From Candidatus Giovannonibacteria bacterium RIFCSPLOWO2_01_FULL_46_13 (lineage in GTDB: Bacteria > Patescibacteriota > Minisyncoccia > JACPKW01 > UBA11713): a stretch of DNA of 5,933 nucleotides. The notes beneath the pieces are model-generated. The model did not search any database and had not been told where the DNA came from. It worked only from the letters and a program-made list of their open reading frames with translations. Positions 1 to 5,477 of the stretch are shown piece by piece (within the stretch, counting starts at the first letter, position 1; the number at the start of each line of letters is the position of its first letter). A program made the position numbers and the translations under genes. The stretch is from positions 1-5,933 of the forward strand of contig MFIE01000028.1 in assembly GCA_001778785.1 (NCBI GenBank). The letters run 5' to 3'.

Positions 1-67
1 TATCAACAGGGCGCGTTCTAATCCCTTGTATTACTATGCTATTCTGCTATCATTGTAGCATAAGGTT

Positions 68-107
68 TTGAAATGAGCTCATATAGCATATATGATATAC
101 TCGTAAC
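68..107 (+). promoter_or_regulatory. Promoter and probable operator of the XRE regulator gene
   Basis: An extended -10 element, TGATATACT, lies at 93-101 and ends six bases before the ATG at 108, so transcription would start at or next to the A of the start codon. A second possible pair is TTGAAA (68-73) and TATGAT (91-96) with a 17-bp spacer, which would also leave only about five leader bases. A perfect inverted repeat, TCATATA-GCA-TATATGA (79-95), covers the -10 region. Regulators of this family commonly bind such palindromes and repress their own gene, so it is a good operator candidate. No Shine-Dalgarno is visible. Confidence 0.65.
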
Positions 108-395
108 ATGAAGAAACTAAAACTCATTCCTTTTGAGAAAGTCAAAAAAGATGCGCTGAAAGATCCTGAAGTAAAAAAAGCTTATGATGATCTTGAGTTG
201 GAATTTACGTTGAAAGCTTTCATGATGCAAAAACGCATAGACGAAGGCATCACGCAAAAGGAGCTCGCACGGCGAGCGAAAACGAAGCAATCGGCTATCT
301 CGCGCTTTGAGAGTGGCAATTATAACCCATCGCTCGCCTGGGTGAACAATCTTGCTCACGCACTCAACGCGGAGGTGAGAATATCGTTGAAATAG
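108..395 (+). CDS. XRE-family helix-turn-helix regulator, HigA-like antitoxin type
   Basis: This 95-residue protein has a lysine-rich N-terminal half (residues 1-35, with KDPEVKKAYDDLELEF) followed by an XRE helix-turn-helix at about 38-92. The turn and recognition helix are seen in ITQKELARRAKTKQSAISRFESG (48-70), with the usual NPSLAWVNNLAHAL tail. The acidic linker before the HTH resembles antitoxins of HigBA/RelBE-type pairs, whose gene often follows the toxin. No toxin is visible: only 107 bases lie upstream and the next gene codes for a membrane protein. It may be an orphan, or the toxin may lie left of the window. A palindrome over its promoter suggests self-repression. The start at 108 agrees with the promoter. 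The DNA-binding fold is secure; the antitoxin role is inferred. Confidence 0.85.
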   Translation: MKKLKLIPFEKVKKDALKDPEVKKAYDDLELEFTLKAFMMQKRIDEGITQKELARRAKTKQSAISRFESGNYNPSLAWVNNLAHALNAEVRISLK

Positions 396-401
396 GAATC
401 A

Positions 402-410
402 TGCTACAAT
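402..410 (+). promoter_or_regulatory. Extended -10 promoter of the membrane protein gene
   Basis: TGCTACAAT (TGn plus TACAAT) ends six bases before the ATG at 417. The predicted start of transcription falls on or beside the ATG. The GAGG at 412-415 is only one base from the ATG, too close to act as a Shine-Dalgarno, which also fits leaderless expression. Confidence 0.6.
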
Positions 411-416
411 TGAGGA

Positions 417-734
417 ATGGCAGAAGAAAAAAACCAAACTATCAGGACTGCAACTTGGTCGGTCATAAGCTTCATACTTCTTGTTTTGGGCTATGCAACA
501 ATAGGACTCAATGAACTTTCTCTCAGCGATAGCGTTCCATTGGTTATAGCCGCTGCTATTCTTTCTTGTGCATCAATTGGATGCACGGTAGTCTCTCTTA
601 TTTCAGGTCGCAATGTGGAAAATATTCAATTTTGGAAAATACTTGCAATAGTGGTTATTGTTTTAGCTACATTCGGCCTTTGGATCATTTATGGCATTGC
701 GCATGATCCTTTTTTTAATACGCCATTGTATTAG
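417..734 (+). CDS. Small three-helix membrane protein of unknown function
   Basis: The 105-residue product has a short polar N-terminus (MAEEKNQTIR) and three hydrophobic segments at about residues 12-32, 39-63 and 72-95, then a short polar end. This pattern indicates an inner-membrane protein without a cleaved signal peptide. I do not recognise a family; small multi-helix proteins of this kind are common in reduced genomes. It starts 21 bases after the regulator gene stops, but it has its own extended -10 element, so it need not be in an operon with it. A strong palindrome follows its stop codon. Hydrophobicity and a promoter at the start codon make coding likely; the function is open. Confidence 0.7.
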   Translation: MAEEKNQTIRTATWSVISFILLVLGYATIGLNELSLSDSVPLVIAAAILSCASIGCTVVSLISGRNVENIQFWKILAIVVIVLATFGLWIIYGIAHDPFFNTPLY

Positions 735-735
735 G

Positions 736-768
736 GTCCCCCTCCCCTTAACGTAAGGGGAGGTCGGG
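736..768. repeat. G/C-rich palindrome after the membrane protein gene
   Basis: CCTCCCCTTA (741-750) and TAAGGGGAGG (754-763) form a perfect 10-bp stem with a three-base loop, extendable by flanking C and G runs. There is no T-run after it on the plus strand, so it is not a standard intrinsic terminator, although it could stop or insulate transcription before the rRNA promoter. It may also be a dispersed intergenic repeat; copies elsewhere in the genome would settle this. Confidence 0.6.
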
Positions 769-777
769 AAGAGATAC

Positions 778-806
778 TTGACTGTGTATAATTCCTCTGC
801 TAGACT
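778..806 (+). promoter_or_regulatory. rRNA promoter
   Basis: TTGACT (778-783) is followed after exactly 17 bp by TAGACT (801-806), which is preceded by TGC, giving a -35 plus extended -10 promoter about 185 bp before the mature 16S start. A second -10-like box, TATAAT (787-792), lies between them but has no well-placed -35 box. Transcription would begin near 813. Confidence 0.65.
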
Positions 807-990
807 GAACGACACCATGAGATAAAAACATTTAAAATCAATGTTTTTGAGCCATCGGGATTGTTTCTCTTACGGGGAGCAGTCCCGAATGCTTTGGAAA
901 GACCCTTTACAAATGATGATAGAGAGCCACGATACGTTATTTCGTATCGTTAACCAGATTAGTATTATAGTAGGCGAAAGCCACTATTCT
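807..990 (+). other. 16S rRNA leader with four hairpins
   Basis: This 5' leader contains no gene. Four hairpins can be read: AAAAACATT/AATGTTTTT (824-848, perfect 9 bp); TCGGGATTG/CAGTCCCGA (855-888, one wobble); ACGATACG/CGTATCGT (929-950, perfect 8 bp); and a stem with a GAAA loop (GGC-GAAA-GCC, about 965-989) directly before the mature 5' end. They are candidates for antitermination or leader processing signals. No long pairing with the 3' trailer was noticed. Confidence 0.6.
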
Positions 991-1087
991 TAAATGAGAG
1001 TTTGATCCTAGCTCAGGATGAACGCTGGCGGCGTGGATAAGGCATGCAAGTCGAACGGCCTAGTCGCTGGTTTTCTGGTCACCTAGT

Positions 1088-1096
1088 TGCTAGTAT
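1088..1096 (+). promoter_or_regulatory. Extended -10 promoter of the helix 6 insert gene
   Basis: TGCTAGTAT starts just inside the loop, beyond the 5' arm of the insert stem, and ends six bases before the ATG at 1103. An earlier ATG at 1094 runs into TGA after three codons, so 1103 is the right start. Confidence 0.55.
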
Positions 1097-1102
1097 GAAG
1101 TC

Positions 1103-1417
1103 ATGATAAGAAGCTACGAAGATTTAGATGTCTATAGAAGATCTTATCGGCTCGCACTAGAAATAAACGAATTGTGCAAAAAGTTGCCGAGGTCCGAATT
1201 ACACGGCCTTAGCAGTCAATTGCGAAGAGCTTCGCGTTCTGTCCCGTCTAACATAGCGGAGGGCTTTGGGAGAAAAGTGCATCCGAAGGAATTTCAAAAT
1301 TTTCTCCTAATCGCGCTCGGATCGAATGACGAAGTTATCTTCAATATCAAGTTCATGAAAGACGCGTCGTATTACAAATTTGAGGAAGAGTTGGCAAAAA
1401 ATCTCTTCAGTAAATAA
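1103..1417 (+). CDS. Four-helix-bundle protein of the rRNA intervening-sequence family
   Basis: The 104-residue product matches the family known as 23S rRNA-associated or intervening-sequence protein. Markers are DVYRRSYRLALEINELCKKLP near the N-terminus and the signature SSQLRRASRSVPSNIAEGFGRK (about residues 37-58), followed by FLLIALGSNDEV. Members form a four-helix bundle that assembles into oligomers; the biochemical role is not established and they are mainly known as ORFs of rRNA inserts. At 104 residues it lacks most of the usual last helix, since family members are commonly near 115-120; it stops at LAKNLFSK just before the 3' arm of the insert stem. It is either a naturally short version or slightly truncated. 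It lies on the rRNA strand with its own -10 element. Confidence 0.88.
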   Translation: MIRSYEDLDVYRRSYRLALEINELCKKLPRSELHGLSSQLRRASRSVPSNIAEGFGRKVHPKEFQNFLLIALGSNDEVIFNIKFMKDASYYKFEEELAKNLFSK

Positions 1418-1564
1418 GTGGCTAGAGACTAGAAATCCAGTGACTAGACAGTGGCGAACGAGTTAGTATTACCTTGGTACATACCTCCGAGATGGGCATA
1501 GCTACCCGAAAGGGTAGATAAATCCCAATGGCCTGGTAGCTGATTTTTTTTCAAAATCTAGCAT

Positions 1565-1679
1565 CTCGGAAGCACCAAATTACAAGCACAAAGCTCCAAA
1601 CAATATTTAAATTCTAAATTTCAAAATTAGGATTTGGGATTTGTTTGGGATTTCGGATTTGGGATTTGGAACTTCCGAG
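1565..1679 (+). repeat. AT-rich imperfect palindrome inserted in the V2 region of 16S
   Basis: CTCGGAAG (1565-1572) and CTTCCGAG (1672-1679) are perfect inverted ends. Between them the left half is rich in CCAAA/CAAA words and the right half repeats GGATTTG four or five times. The halves are partly complementary, so the insert can fold as one long weak hairpin. It codes for nothing. It sits near helix 10, next to a perfect 12-bp stem, CCGAGCAGATTG (1675-1686) with CAATCTGCTCGG (ending near 1727), whose first bases overlap the right end, so two folds compete. It resembles a miniature non-coding repeat rather than normal rRNA. Confidence 0.65.
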
Positions 1680-1954
1680 CAGATTGTGAGAAGTAATCGG
1701 TTACCAGTAAAAGAGCAATCTGCTCGGTGAGTGGCCTAGGTCCTATCAGCTAGTTGGTGAGGTAATGGCTCACCAAGGCTATGACGGGTAGGGGGTGTGA
1801 GAGCACGATCCTCAACGACGAGACTGAGAACGGCTCGTACTCCTACGGGAGGCAGCAGTCGAGAATATTCGACAATGGGCGAAAGCCTGATCGAGCGACG
1901 CCGCGTGCAGGAAGAAGGCCTTCGGGTTGTAAACTGCTTTTGCGTGGGAAGAAT

Positions 1955-2271
1955 CCCGCACCTTTTTGGTTTGGTATGATACAGTGCGCTTATGTACTAT
2001 GTCTATGTTCTGTATAATCTTGATGATGAATCAGCTAAAAAAATATATATTGGTGTTACGGATGATCTCATAAGAAGGGTACGCGAGCACAATTCCGGTC
2101 AAAGCAAATGGACAAGTGGCTTTGGACCTTGGAAACCGGTATATTATGAGGCATATCTTTCTGCGAAAGATGCAATCAATCGTGAAAGAAAATTGAAACA
2201 TCACGGAAAAGGGGTAAGCGAATTAAAGAAAAGAATCGAAGACAGCGTATACAAAGCCAAAAAGGTGCGGG
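1955..2271 (+). mobile_element. Helix 17 insertion enclosing a GIY-YIG gene
   Basis: CCCGCACCTTTTTGG (1955-1969) and CCAAAAAGGTGCGGG (2257-2271) form a perfect 15-bp stem that continues with wobbles for a few more bases. It is placed between GAAGAAT and ACTGACGGTA, the conserved internal loop of helix 17, whose base CGTGG (1943-1947) still pairs with CCACG (2282-2286). The insert extends the tip of the helix without disturbing the core. I see no group I or II elements in it, so it is a stem-enclosed insert like the one in helix 6, not a self-splicing intron. Confidence 0.8.
1977..1985 (+). promoter_or_regulatory. Extended -10 promoter of the GIY-YIG gene
   Basis: TGATACAGT ends six bases before the ATG at 1992. 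An overlapping alternative, TGGTATGAT (1972-1980), lies 11 bases from the ATG. Both are in the loop just after the 5' arm of the insert stem. Confidence 0.5.
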
Positions 2272-2276
2272 ACTGA
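1992..2276 (+). CDS. GIY-YIG domain endonuclease in helix 17 of 16S
   Basis: The 94-residue protein is a single GIY-YIG nuclease domain of the small YhbQ/UPF0213-like type. The first motif is VYV (residues 4-6, within YYVYVLYN), the second YIG (19-21). A catalytic arginine candidate is R28 or R29 in DDLIRRVREHNSG, and E65 in AINRERKLK is the metal-binding glutamate candidate. Length matches the family. GIY-YIG enzymes cut DNA, and some act as homing endonucleases; this domain has no added DNA-recognition domain, so specificity is unclear. The last codons (KAKKVRD) are also the 3' arm of the insert stem, so protein end and RNA structure are tied together. TGA (2274-2276) ends it at the expected length. 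Confidence 0.9.
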   Translation: MYYVYVLYNLDDESAKKIYIGVTDDLIRRVREHNSGQSKWTSGFGPWKPVYYEAYLSAKDAINRERKLKHHGKGVSELKKRIEDSVYKAKKVRD

Positions 2277-2310
2277 CGGTACCACGAGAATAAGGGGTTG
2301 CTAACTCTGT

Positions 2311-2774
2311 GATCCCATACAGGGATGGTGCAGAGAGATTGTAGTAATACAATCTAAGAAAATTCAGCTTATATGCGGGAACATTGTTTATCGTCCGCTG
2401 ATAGTGCCTGTTGAAAAATGGGCCACGGTAAACAACAATCCGCAGGGAAGTATATTCTTCTAGAAAAAGTACCGAGTGAGGTAGTGGGGTTGCCTACTAT
2501 CCTCGGTGGGAGAGAAACGTGTCCTGGAGCAACGCACCGTAGTTGCAAACCAGGAAAACGGACTCGGACCACATAACCCGCCGCGGGATACTCGGTACCA
2601 TTTTTCCAGGAGAATATACCCCTCAGAGACTTGGTCAATTTAATGGCCAGATGGTAAGCGGTGAAGCTACTTCGTAGCGGATGACTTACCATAATACGCG
2701 AACATCCTATTCGAAAGAAAGGATGAGGAGATAGTCCATAGATTAAAGTTAAAGATGAAAATCTTTATACTATC
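2311..2774 (+). mobile_element. ORF-less group I intron at 16S position 516/517
   Basis: The intron splits CTCTGT (exon, 2305-2310) from GCCAGCAGC (2775 on). The internal guide TGGTGCAGAG (2326-2335) pairs with both exons: GCAGAG with CTCTGT, ending in the expected U-G wobble, and TGGT with GCCA. P2 is GATTGTA-GTAA-TACAATC (2337-2354). P4 is TGCGG (from 2374) with CCGCA (2440-2444), and P5 is TTGTTTA (2384-2390) with TAAACAA (2429-2435). P7 is AGAGACT (2625-2631) with ATAGTCC (2731-2737), with P8 CATCCT/AGGATG between. A P9 hairpin with a GAAA loop lies at 2750-2767. Peripheral hairpins fill about 2460-2620. No ORF is present. The 464-nt length fits. The last base would be C, not the standard G. 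Confidence 0.85.
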
Positions 2775-2802
2775 GCCAGCAGCAGCGGTAATACAGAGAC
2801 CC

Positions 2803-2833
<31 letters not shown>

Positions 2834-3394
2834 GGCAAGTAGTCGGTGATGATAGTCTGATGTTAAATCTCACTGCCCAACGGTGAGGCCGCATGAGAAA
2901 CGTCATCACTAGAGCGAGTCAGAGGCAAGCGGAACGTGCGGTGTAGCGGTGAAATGCATTGATATCGCACGGAACACCAAACGCGAAGGCAGCTTGCTGG
3001 GACTTTGCTGACGATCAATTGCGAAAGCGTGGGCATAAAAAAGGATTAGATACCCTTGTATTCCACGCCCTAAACGATGCAGACTAGCTATTGGGGGCAT
3101 CGACCCCTCCAGTGGCTTAGCTAACGCGTTAAGTCTGCCGCCTGGGAAGTACGATCGCAAGATTAAAACTCAAAGGAATAGGCGGGAGTTCGCACAAGCG
3201 GTGGATCATGTGGTTCAATTCGACACAGAGCGAAAAACCTCACCAAGGCTTGAAATCCAACTGCAAGCCCGCAGAAACGCGGGCCGCCTTCGAGGGTGTT
3301 GGACAGGTGTTGCACGGCTGAAATTATCGGCCACCGAGAAAGCAATTTCTCGAAAAAAACACCAACTCATAACGGTGAAACCCGACCCCATTTG

Positions 3395-3403
3395 TGTTAA
3401 AAT
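3395..3403 (+). promoter_or_regulatory. Extended -10 promoter of the group I intron ORF
   Basis: TGTTAAAAT lies in the loop of intron helix P5 and ends six bases before the ATG at 3410. The same nine bases precede the other LAGLIDADG gene at 4760-4768. Confidence 0.6.
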
Positions 3404-3409
3404 GAATGG

Positions 3410-4060
3410 ATGGGCAATACCGTGGGAAGTCCCAGTGCAAATTTCTTCAACTTTCCTTCATCACCCGAGGACTATTATATTCTTGGTCTTTGGTGTGCTG
3501 ATGGATATCATTGGAGCAGTAGTATTGGATTAAGTAATATAGACACCGAGCTTGTGAAAAGATTCGAACAGTTTTTACAAAAATTGTTCGTTCCAGAACG
3601 CATCAAATTGCACATTTATACGACCGGAAAAAGAAGCCATCCGGGATATAAGTTGTATGTGAATTGTAGACCGTTGTTGAGAATATTCAAAGGATTTAAA
3701 GAATCTCGACAACGCAACATTACCGATGATCAAAACATCCGGGCATATTTTGCAGGACGTTTTGATGGCGATGGATGTATCGACAAATATCTTAAAAAAG
3801 ATTGTCGAATCTCATACGGTAATAAACTTGATGCTGTTTTGGACATAAATCTTCTTCAGAAGCTTGGATTTGAGATGACTCGATTATATTGGTACAAAAC
3901 TTCGAGCACTCATGTACTCTATGTATCGAGATTCGAAACTGAAAAGTTTTCGAATCTACTTAATCAATATTCATTGAAGTTGCAGAAATTTGCACTCGGA
4001 CCCCGTAGAGACTTGGATCGTCAAAGAGCGATCCAGACGACAAATATTACATTGTCGTAA
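3410..4060 (+). CDS. Two-motif LAGLIDADG homing endonuclease of a group I intron
   Basis: The 216-residue protein has two LAGLIDADG helices: ILGLWCADGY (residues 24-33) and YFAGRFDGDG (113-122), with D31 and D121 as the metal-binding acids. Two motifs mean it works as a monomer with two half-sites. The N-terminus, MGNTVGSPSANF, is typical of intron-encoded proteins whose start overlaps the intron core. Such enzymes cut an intron-less copy of the target (here 16S) so that repair copies the intron; some also help splicing as maturases. The first codons are the P5/P4 3' strand and the last residues cover P7's 5' strand, so core RNA and protein share sequence at both ends. Both acids are present, so it is probably active. 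Confidence 0.93.
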   Translation: MGNTVGSPSANFFNFPSSPEDYYILGLWCADGYHWSSSIGLSNIDTELVKRFEQFLQKLFVPERIKLHIYTTGKRSHPGYKLYVNCRPLLRIFKGFKESRQRNITDDQNIRAYFAGRFDGDGCIDKYLKKDCRISYGNKLDAVLDINLLQKLGFEMTRLYWYKTSSTHVLYVSRFETEKFSNLLNQYSLKLQKFALGPRRDLDRQRAIQTTNITLS

Positions 4061-4624
4061 AACGTTGGCTCCGCCCACAGCTACGCAGTTGCTGGCGGAT
4101 GAAAGTATAGTCCGTACCATTAGGGATAGTGGATGCATATGGTCGTCAGCTCGTCGCGTGAGCGGTTCCCTTAAGTGGGGAAACGAGCGCAACCCCCGTT
4201 GCCTGTTATAAGTGTCAGGCGAGACTGCCCGGGTTGACCGGGAGGAAGGAGGGGATGACGTCAAGTCAGCGTGACCCTTTGATGCCTTGGGCTACACACA
4301 TGATACAATGGATGCAACAATGGGTTGCCAAGCCGCGAGGCGGAGCTAATCCCATCAAATACATCCTCAGTTCGGATTGGAGGCTGCAACTTGCCTCCAT
4401 GAAGCTGGAATCGCTAGTAATCGCAGATCAGCACGCTGCGGTGAATACGTTCTCGAACTTTGCACTCAAAATTAAAGGCGCCTGGCAGTTCATATATCCA
4501 AATGGTTGAAATCCATTCATTATTTGCCTAAATAATGTAGTGAACGGGTAGGTCCAAATCCGTAAGGACTGGACTGAAGGATCCAAGTAGCAAAAGGCAG
4601 CCTGGTCTAAACAAAGATGCGCGA

Positions 4625-4644
4625 CTTATGCGGTGAGTCATAAG
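4625..4644 (+). other. Exon-binding hairpin (EBS1 plus 3' exon guide)
   Basis: A six-base-pair stem, CTTATG/CATAAG, presents an eight-base loop, CGGTGAGT. With the stem base G4630 it is an exact nine-base complement of the joined exons ACTCA|CCGC. This fixes both splice sites at 4468/4469 and 5340/5341 and is the layout of EBS1 in group II domain I, where the base before EBS1 often contacts the 3' exon. Confidence 0.8.
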
Positions 4645-4759
4645 GAAGTGCCATGAAAAATCTTGATCAGGATGTCCGGAAAGGAACTATGAATGACCCA
4701 GGGAGATCCAGTTATCAACACTGGAAGTCAGCTGCGTCGTAGTATCATGCGGTAAGTTA

Positions 4760-4768
4760 TGTTAAAAT
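4760..4768 (+). promoter_or_regulatory. Extended -10 promoter of the group II intron ORF
   Basis: TGTTAAAAT ends six bases before the ATG at 4775. Sequence and spacing are identical to the promoter of the other LAGLIDADG gene. Confidence 0.6.
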
Positions 4769-4774
4769 TACTGT

Positions 4775-5233
4775 ATGAGAAGGACAAAACCAACAGTCTC
4801 ATATGATTATGTGGTTGGACTAACGGACGGAGAGGGTTGTTTCTTTGTTAATATGGGAAACATCCCCGCTTATACATCCGGTGTTAGAGTCCAAATGCAT
4901 TTTCATATAAAAATGCAGGAAAAAGATCGTCCTCTATTGGAAAAAGTGAAAAACACCCTTGGATGTGGAGTTGTATATTTCCAAAAAGAAAAAAGAGTTA
5001 ATCATTGTCAGTGTTATAGATACACTGTTCATTCGCAGAAAGACATAGTAGAAAAGATTATTCCTTTTTTCACTAAACATCCTTTACAAAGTGTCTCGAA
5101 GAGAAAAAGCTTCAAGATGTTTTGTAAAATTGCTCAATTGATGGGAAATGGAGTACATTTGACCAAAAAAGGCATTGAGAAAATTCGACTACTTAAGTCG
5201 CAGATGAATCAAAAAACTGTTGGACTCGCGTAG
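4775..5233 (+). CDS. Single-motif LAGLIDADG endonuclease of a group II-like intron
   Basis: The 152-residue protein has one LAGLIDADG helix, VVGLTDGEGCFFV (from residue 13), with E20 as the metal-binding acid. The rest fits the LAGLIDADG_1 fold: a basic beta-rich middle (VRVQMHFHIKMQEKDRPLLEKV, then YRYTVHSQKDIVEKIIPFF) and HPLQSVSKRKSFKMFCKI near the end. With one motif it should act as a homodimer, like I-CreI, which is of similar length. It occupies the place where group II introns normally carry a reverse transcriptase. Its stop TAG (5231-5233) lies inside the candidate domain V hairpin. It probably drives homing into intron-less 16S genes; a maturase role is possible. Confidence 0.9.
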   Translation: MRRTKPTVSYDYVVGLTDGEGCFFVNMGNIPAYTSGVRVQMHFHIKMQEKDRPLLEKVKNTLGCGVVYFQKEKRVNHCQCYRYTVHSQKDIVEKIIPFFTKHPLQSVSKRKSFKMFCKIAQLMGNGVHLTKKGIEKIRLLKSQMNQKTVGLA

Positions 5234-5258
5234 TGCGGGAAATCCGCTCGCTACGTCC
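5226..5258 (+). other. Candidate domain V of the group II-like intron
   Basis: The segment folds as GTAG/CTAC (5230-5233 with 5251-5254), a two-base CG bulge (5249-5250) on the 3' side, then GCGG/CCGC closed by GAAAT. CGC (5227-5229) would occupy the catalytic triad position, with C5229-G5255 and G5228-U5256 pairs as expected but C5227 facing C5257. The length, 33 nt, is close to the usual 34. It lies about 57 nt before the candidate domain VI, farther than normal, so the call is tentative. Confidence 0.4.
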
Positions 5259-5477
5259 AAAGCCGCGAATAACGGGAAGCGGCATGGTTCCTGGATATTA
5301 TCTAGGAAGGGAACTGGAAATTATCAAAAATTATCCAAATCCGCCCGTCAAGTCAGGGGAGTCGGGAATACCCGAAGCACCGTGTTTTATTATGTGGTAC
5401 TACGGTAGGCTCGATGACAAAGACTAAGTCGTAACAAGGCATGGGTAGGAGAACCTGCTCATGGATCACCTCCTTTC

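Larger units (their letters stand above)
1060..1447 (+). mobile_element. Helix 6 intervening sequence enclosing a four-helix-bundle gene
   Basis: The arms CTAGTCGCTGGTTTTCTGG (from 1060) and its near complement ending at 1447 form an imperfect stem of about 26 bp, with two G-U pairs and few mismatches, at the place of 16S helix 6 (V1). The insert of about 330 nt sits in the loop. This is the architecture of the intervening sequences known from 23S rRNA, which are cut out by RNase III and leave the rRNA fragmented. Here it is in 16S. Whether it is excised cannot be seen. Confidence 0.8.
3320..4141 (+). mobile_element. Group I intron with LAGLIDADG ORF at 16S position about 1060/1061
   Basis: It interrupts GGCT|GTCGTCAGC. 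The 5' exon ends in U (3319), which can wobble-pair with G3329 of the guide GGCC (3329-3332), and the intron ends in the standard G (4141). P4 is ACGGT (3372-3376) with ACCGT (3419-3423), and CCC (3381-3383) with GGG (3412-3414) forms P5. P7 is AGAGACT (4007-4013) with ATAGTCC (4107-4113), the same core words as in the intron at 2311. The ORF is placed between the P4 3' strand and P7, in the P6 region. The 822-nt length fits an ORF-carrying intron. P1 is short and P10 is weak. Confidence 0.85.
4469..5340 (+). mobile_element. Group II-like intron with LAGLIDADG ORF at 16S position about 1398/1399
   Basis: The insert separates TTTGCACTCA from CCGCCCGTC. Exon-binding sites are clear: GCAAA (4590-4594) pairs with TTTGC (4459-4463, IBS2), and TGAGT (4634-4638) pairs with ACTCA (4464-4468, IBS1). 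TGAGT lies in a hairpin loop closed by CTTATG/CATAAG (4625-4644), and the preceding GCGG pairs with the 3' exon CCGC. AGTCAGCTGCGTCGTAGTA (from 4726) resembles sequence that precedes the ORF in many group II introns. Near the 3' end TGGAAATT/AATT-A-TCCA (5315-5337) leaves an A (5333) bulged seven bases before the end, and the intron ends in AT. Against the call, the 5' end is AAATTAAAGGCGCC, not GUGYG. No reverse transcriptase is present. Confidence 0.8.

Noticed and set aside
45..60. TGCTA/TAGCA hairpin as terminator of a gene to the left
   Set aside because: The stem has only five pairs and lacks a clear T-run. No coding sequence to its left can be judged from 44 bases.
412..415. GAGG as Shine-Dalgarno of the membrane protein
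   Set aside because: It is one base from the ATG, too close, and lies between the -10 element and the start codon, so it would probably not be transcribed.
1781..2017. Two overlapping plus-strand ORFs in the V3 region
   Set aside because: They are translations of conserved 16S sequence (including CTCCTACGGGAGGCAGCAG) and overlap the GIY-YIG gene start.
3201..3533. 110-residue plus-strand ORF
   Set aside because: It runs through 16S exon and intron core into the LAGLIDADG gene in another frame.
4234..4509. 91-residue plus-strand ORF
   Set aside because: It is a translation of conserved 16S sequence reaching into the third intron.
4469..5340. Third intron as a group I intron
   Set aside because: No AGAGACT/ATAGTCC P7 pair was found, the 5' exon ends in A, and the exon guide lies about 160 nt inside the intron in a hairpin loop. 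These features fit group II exon binding.
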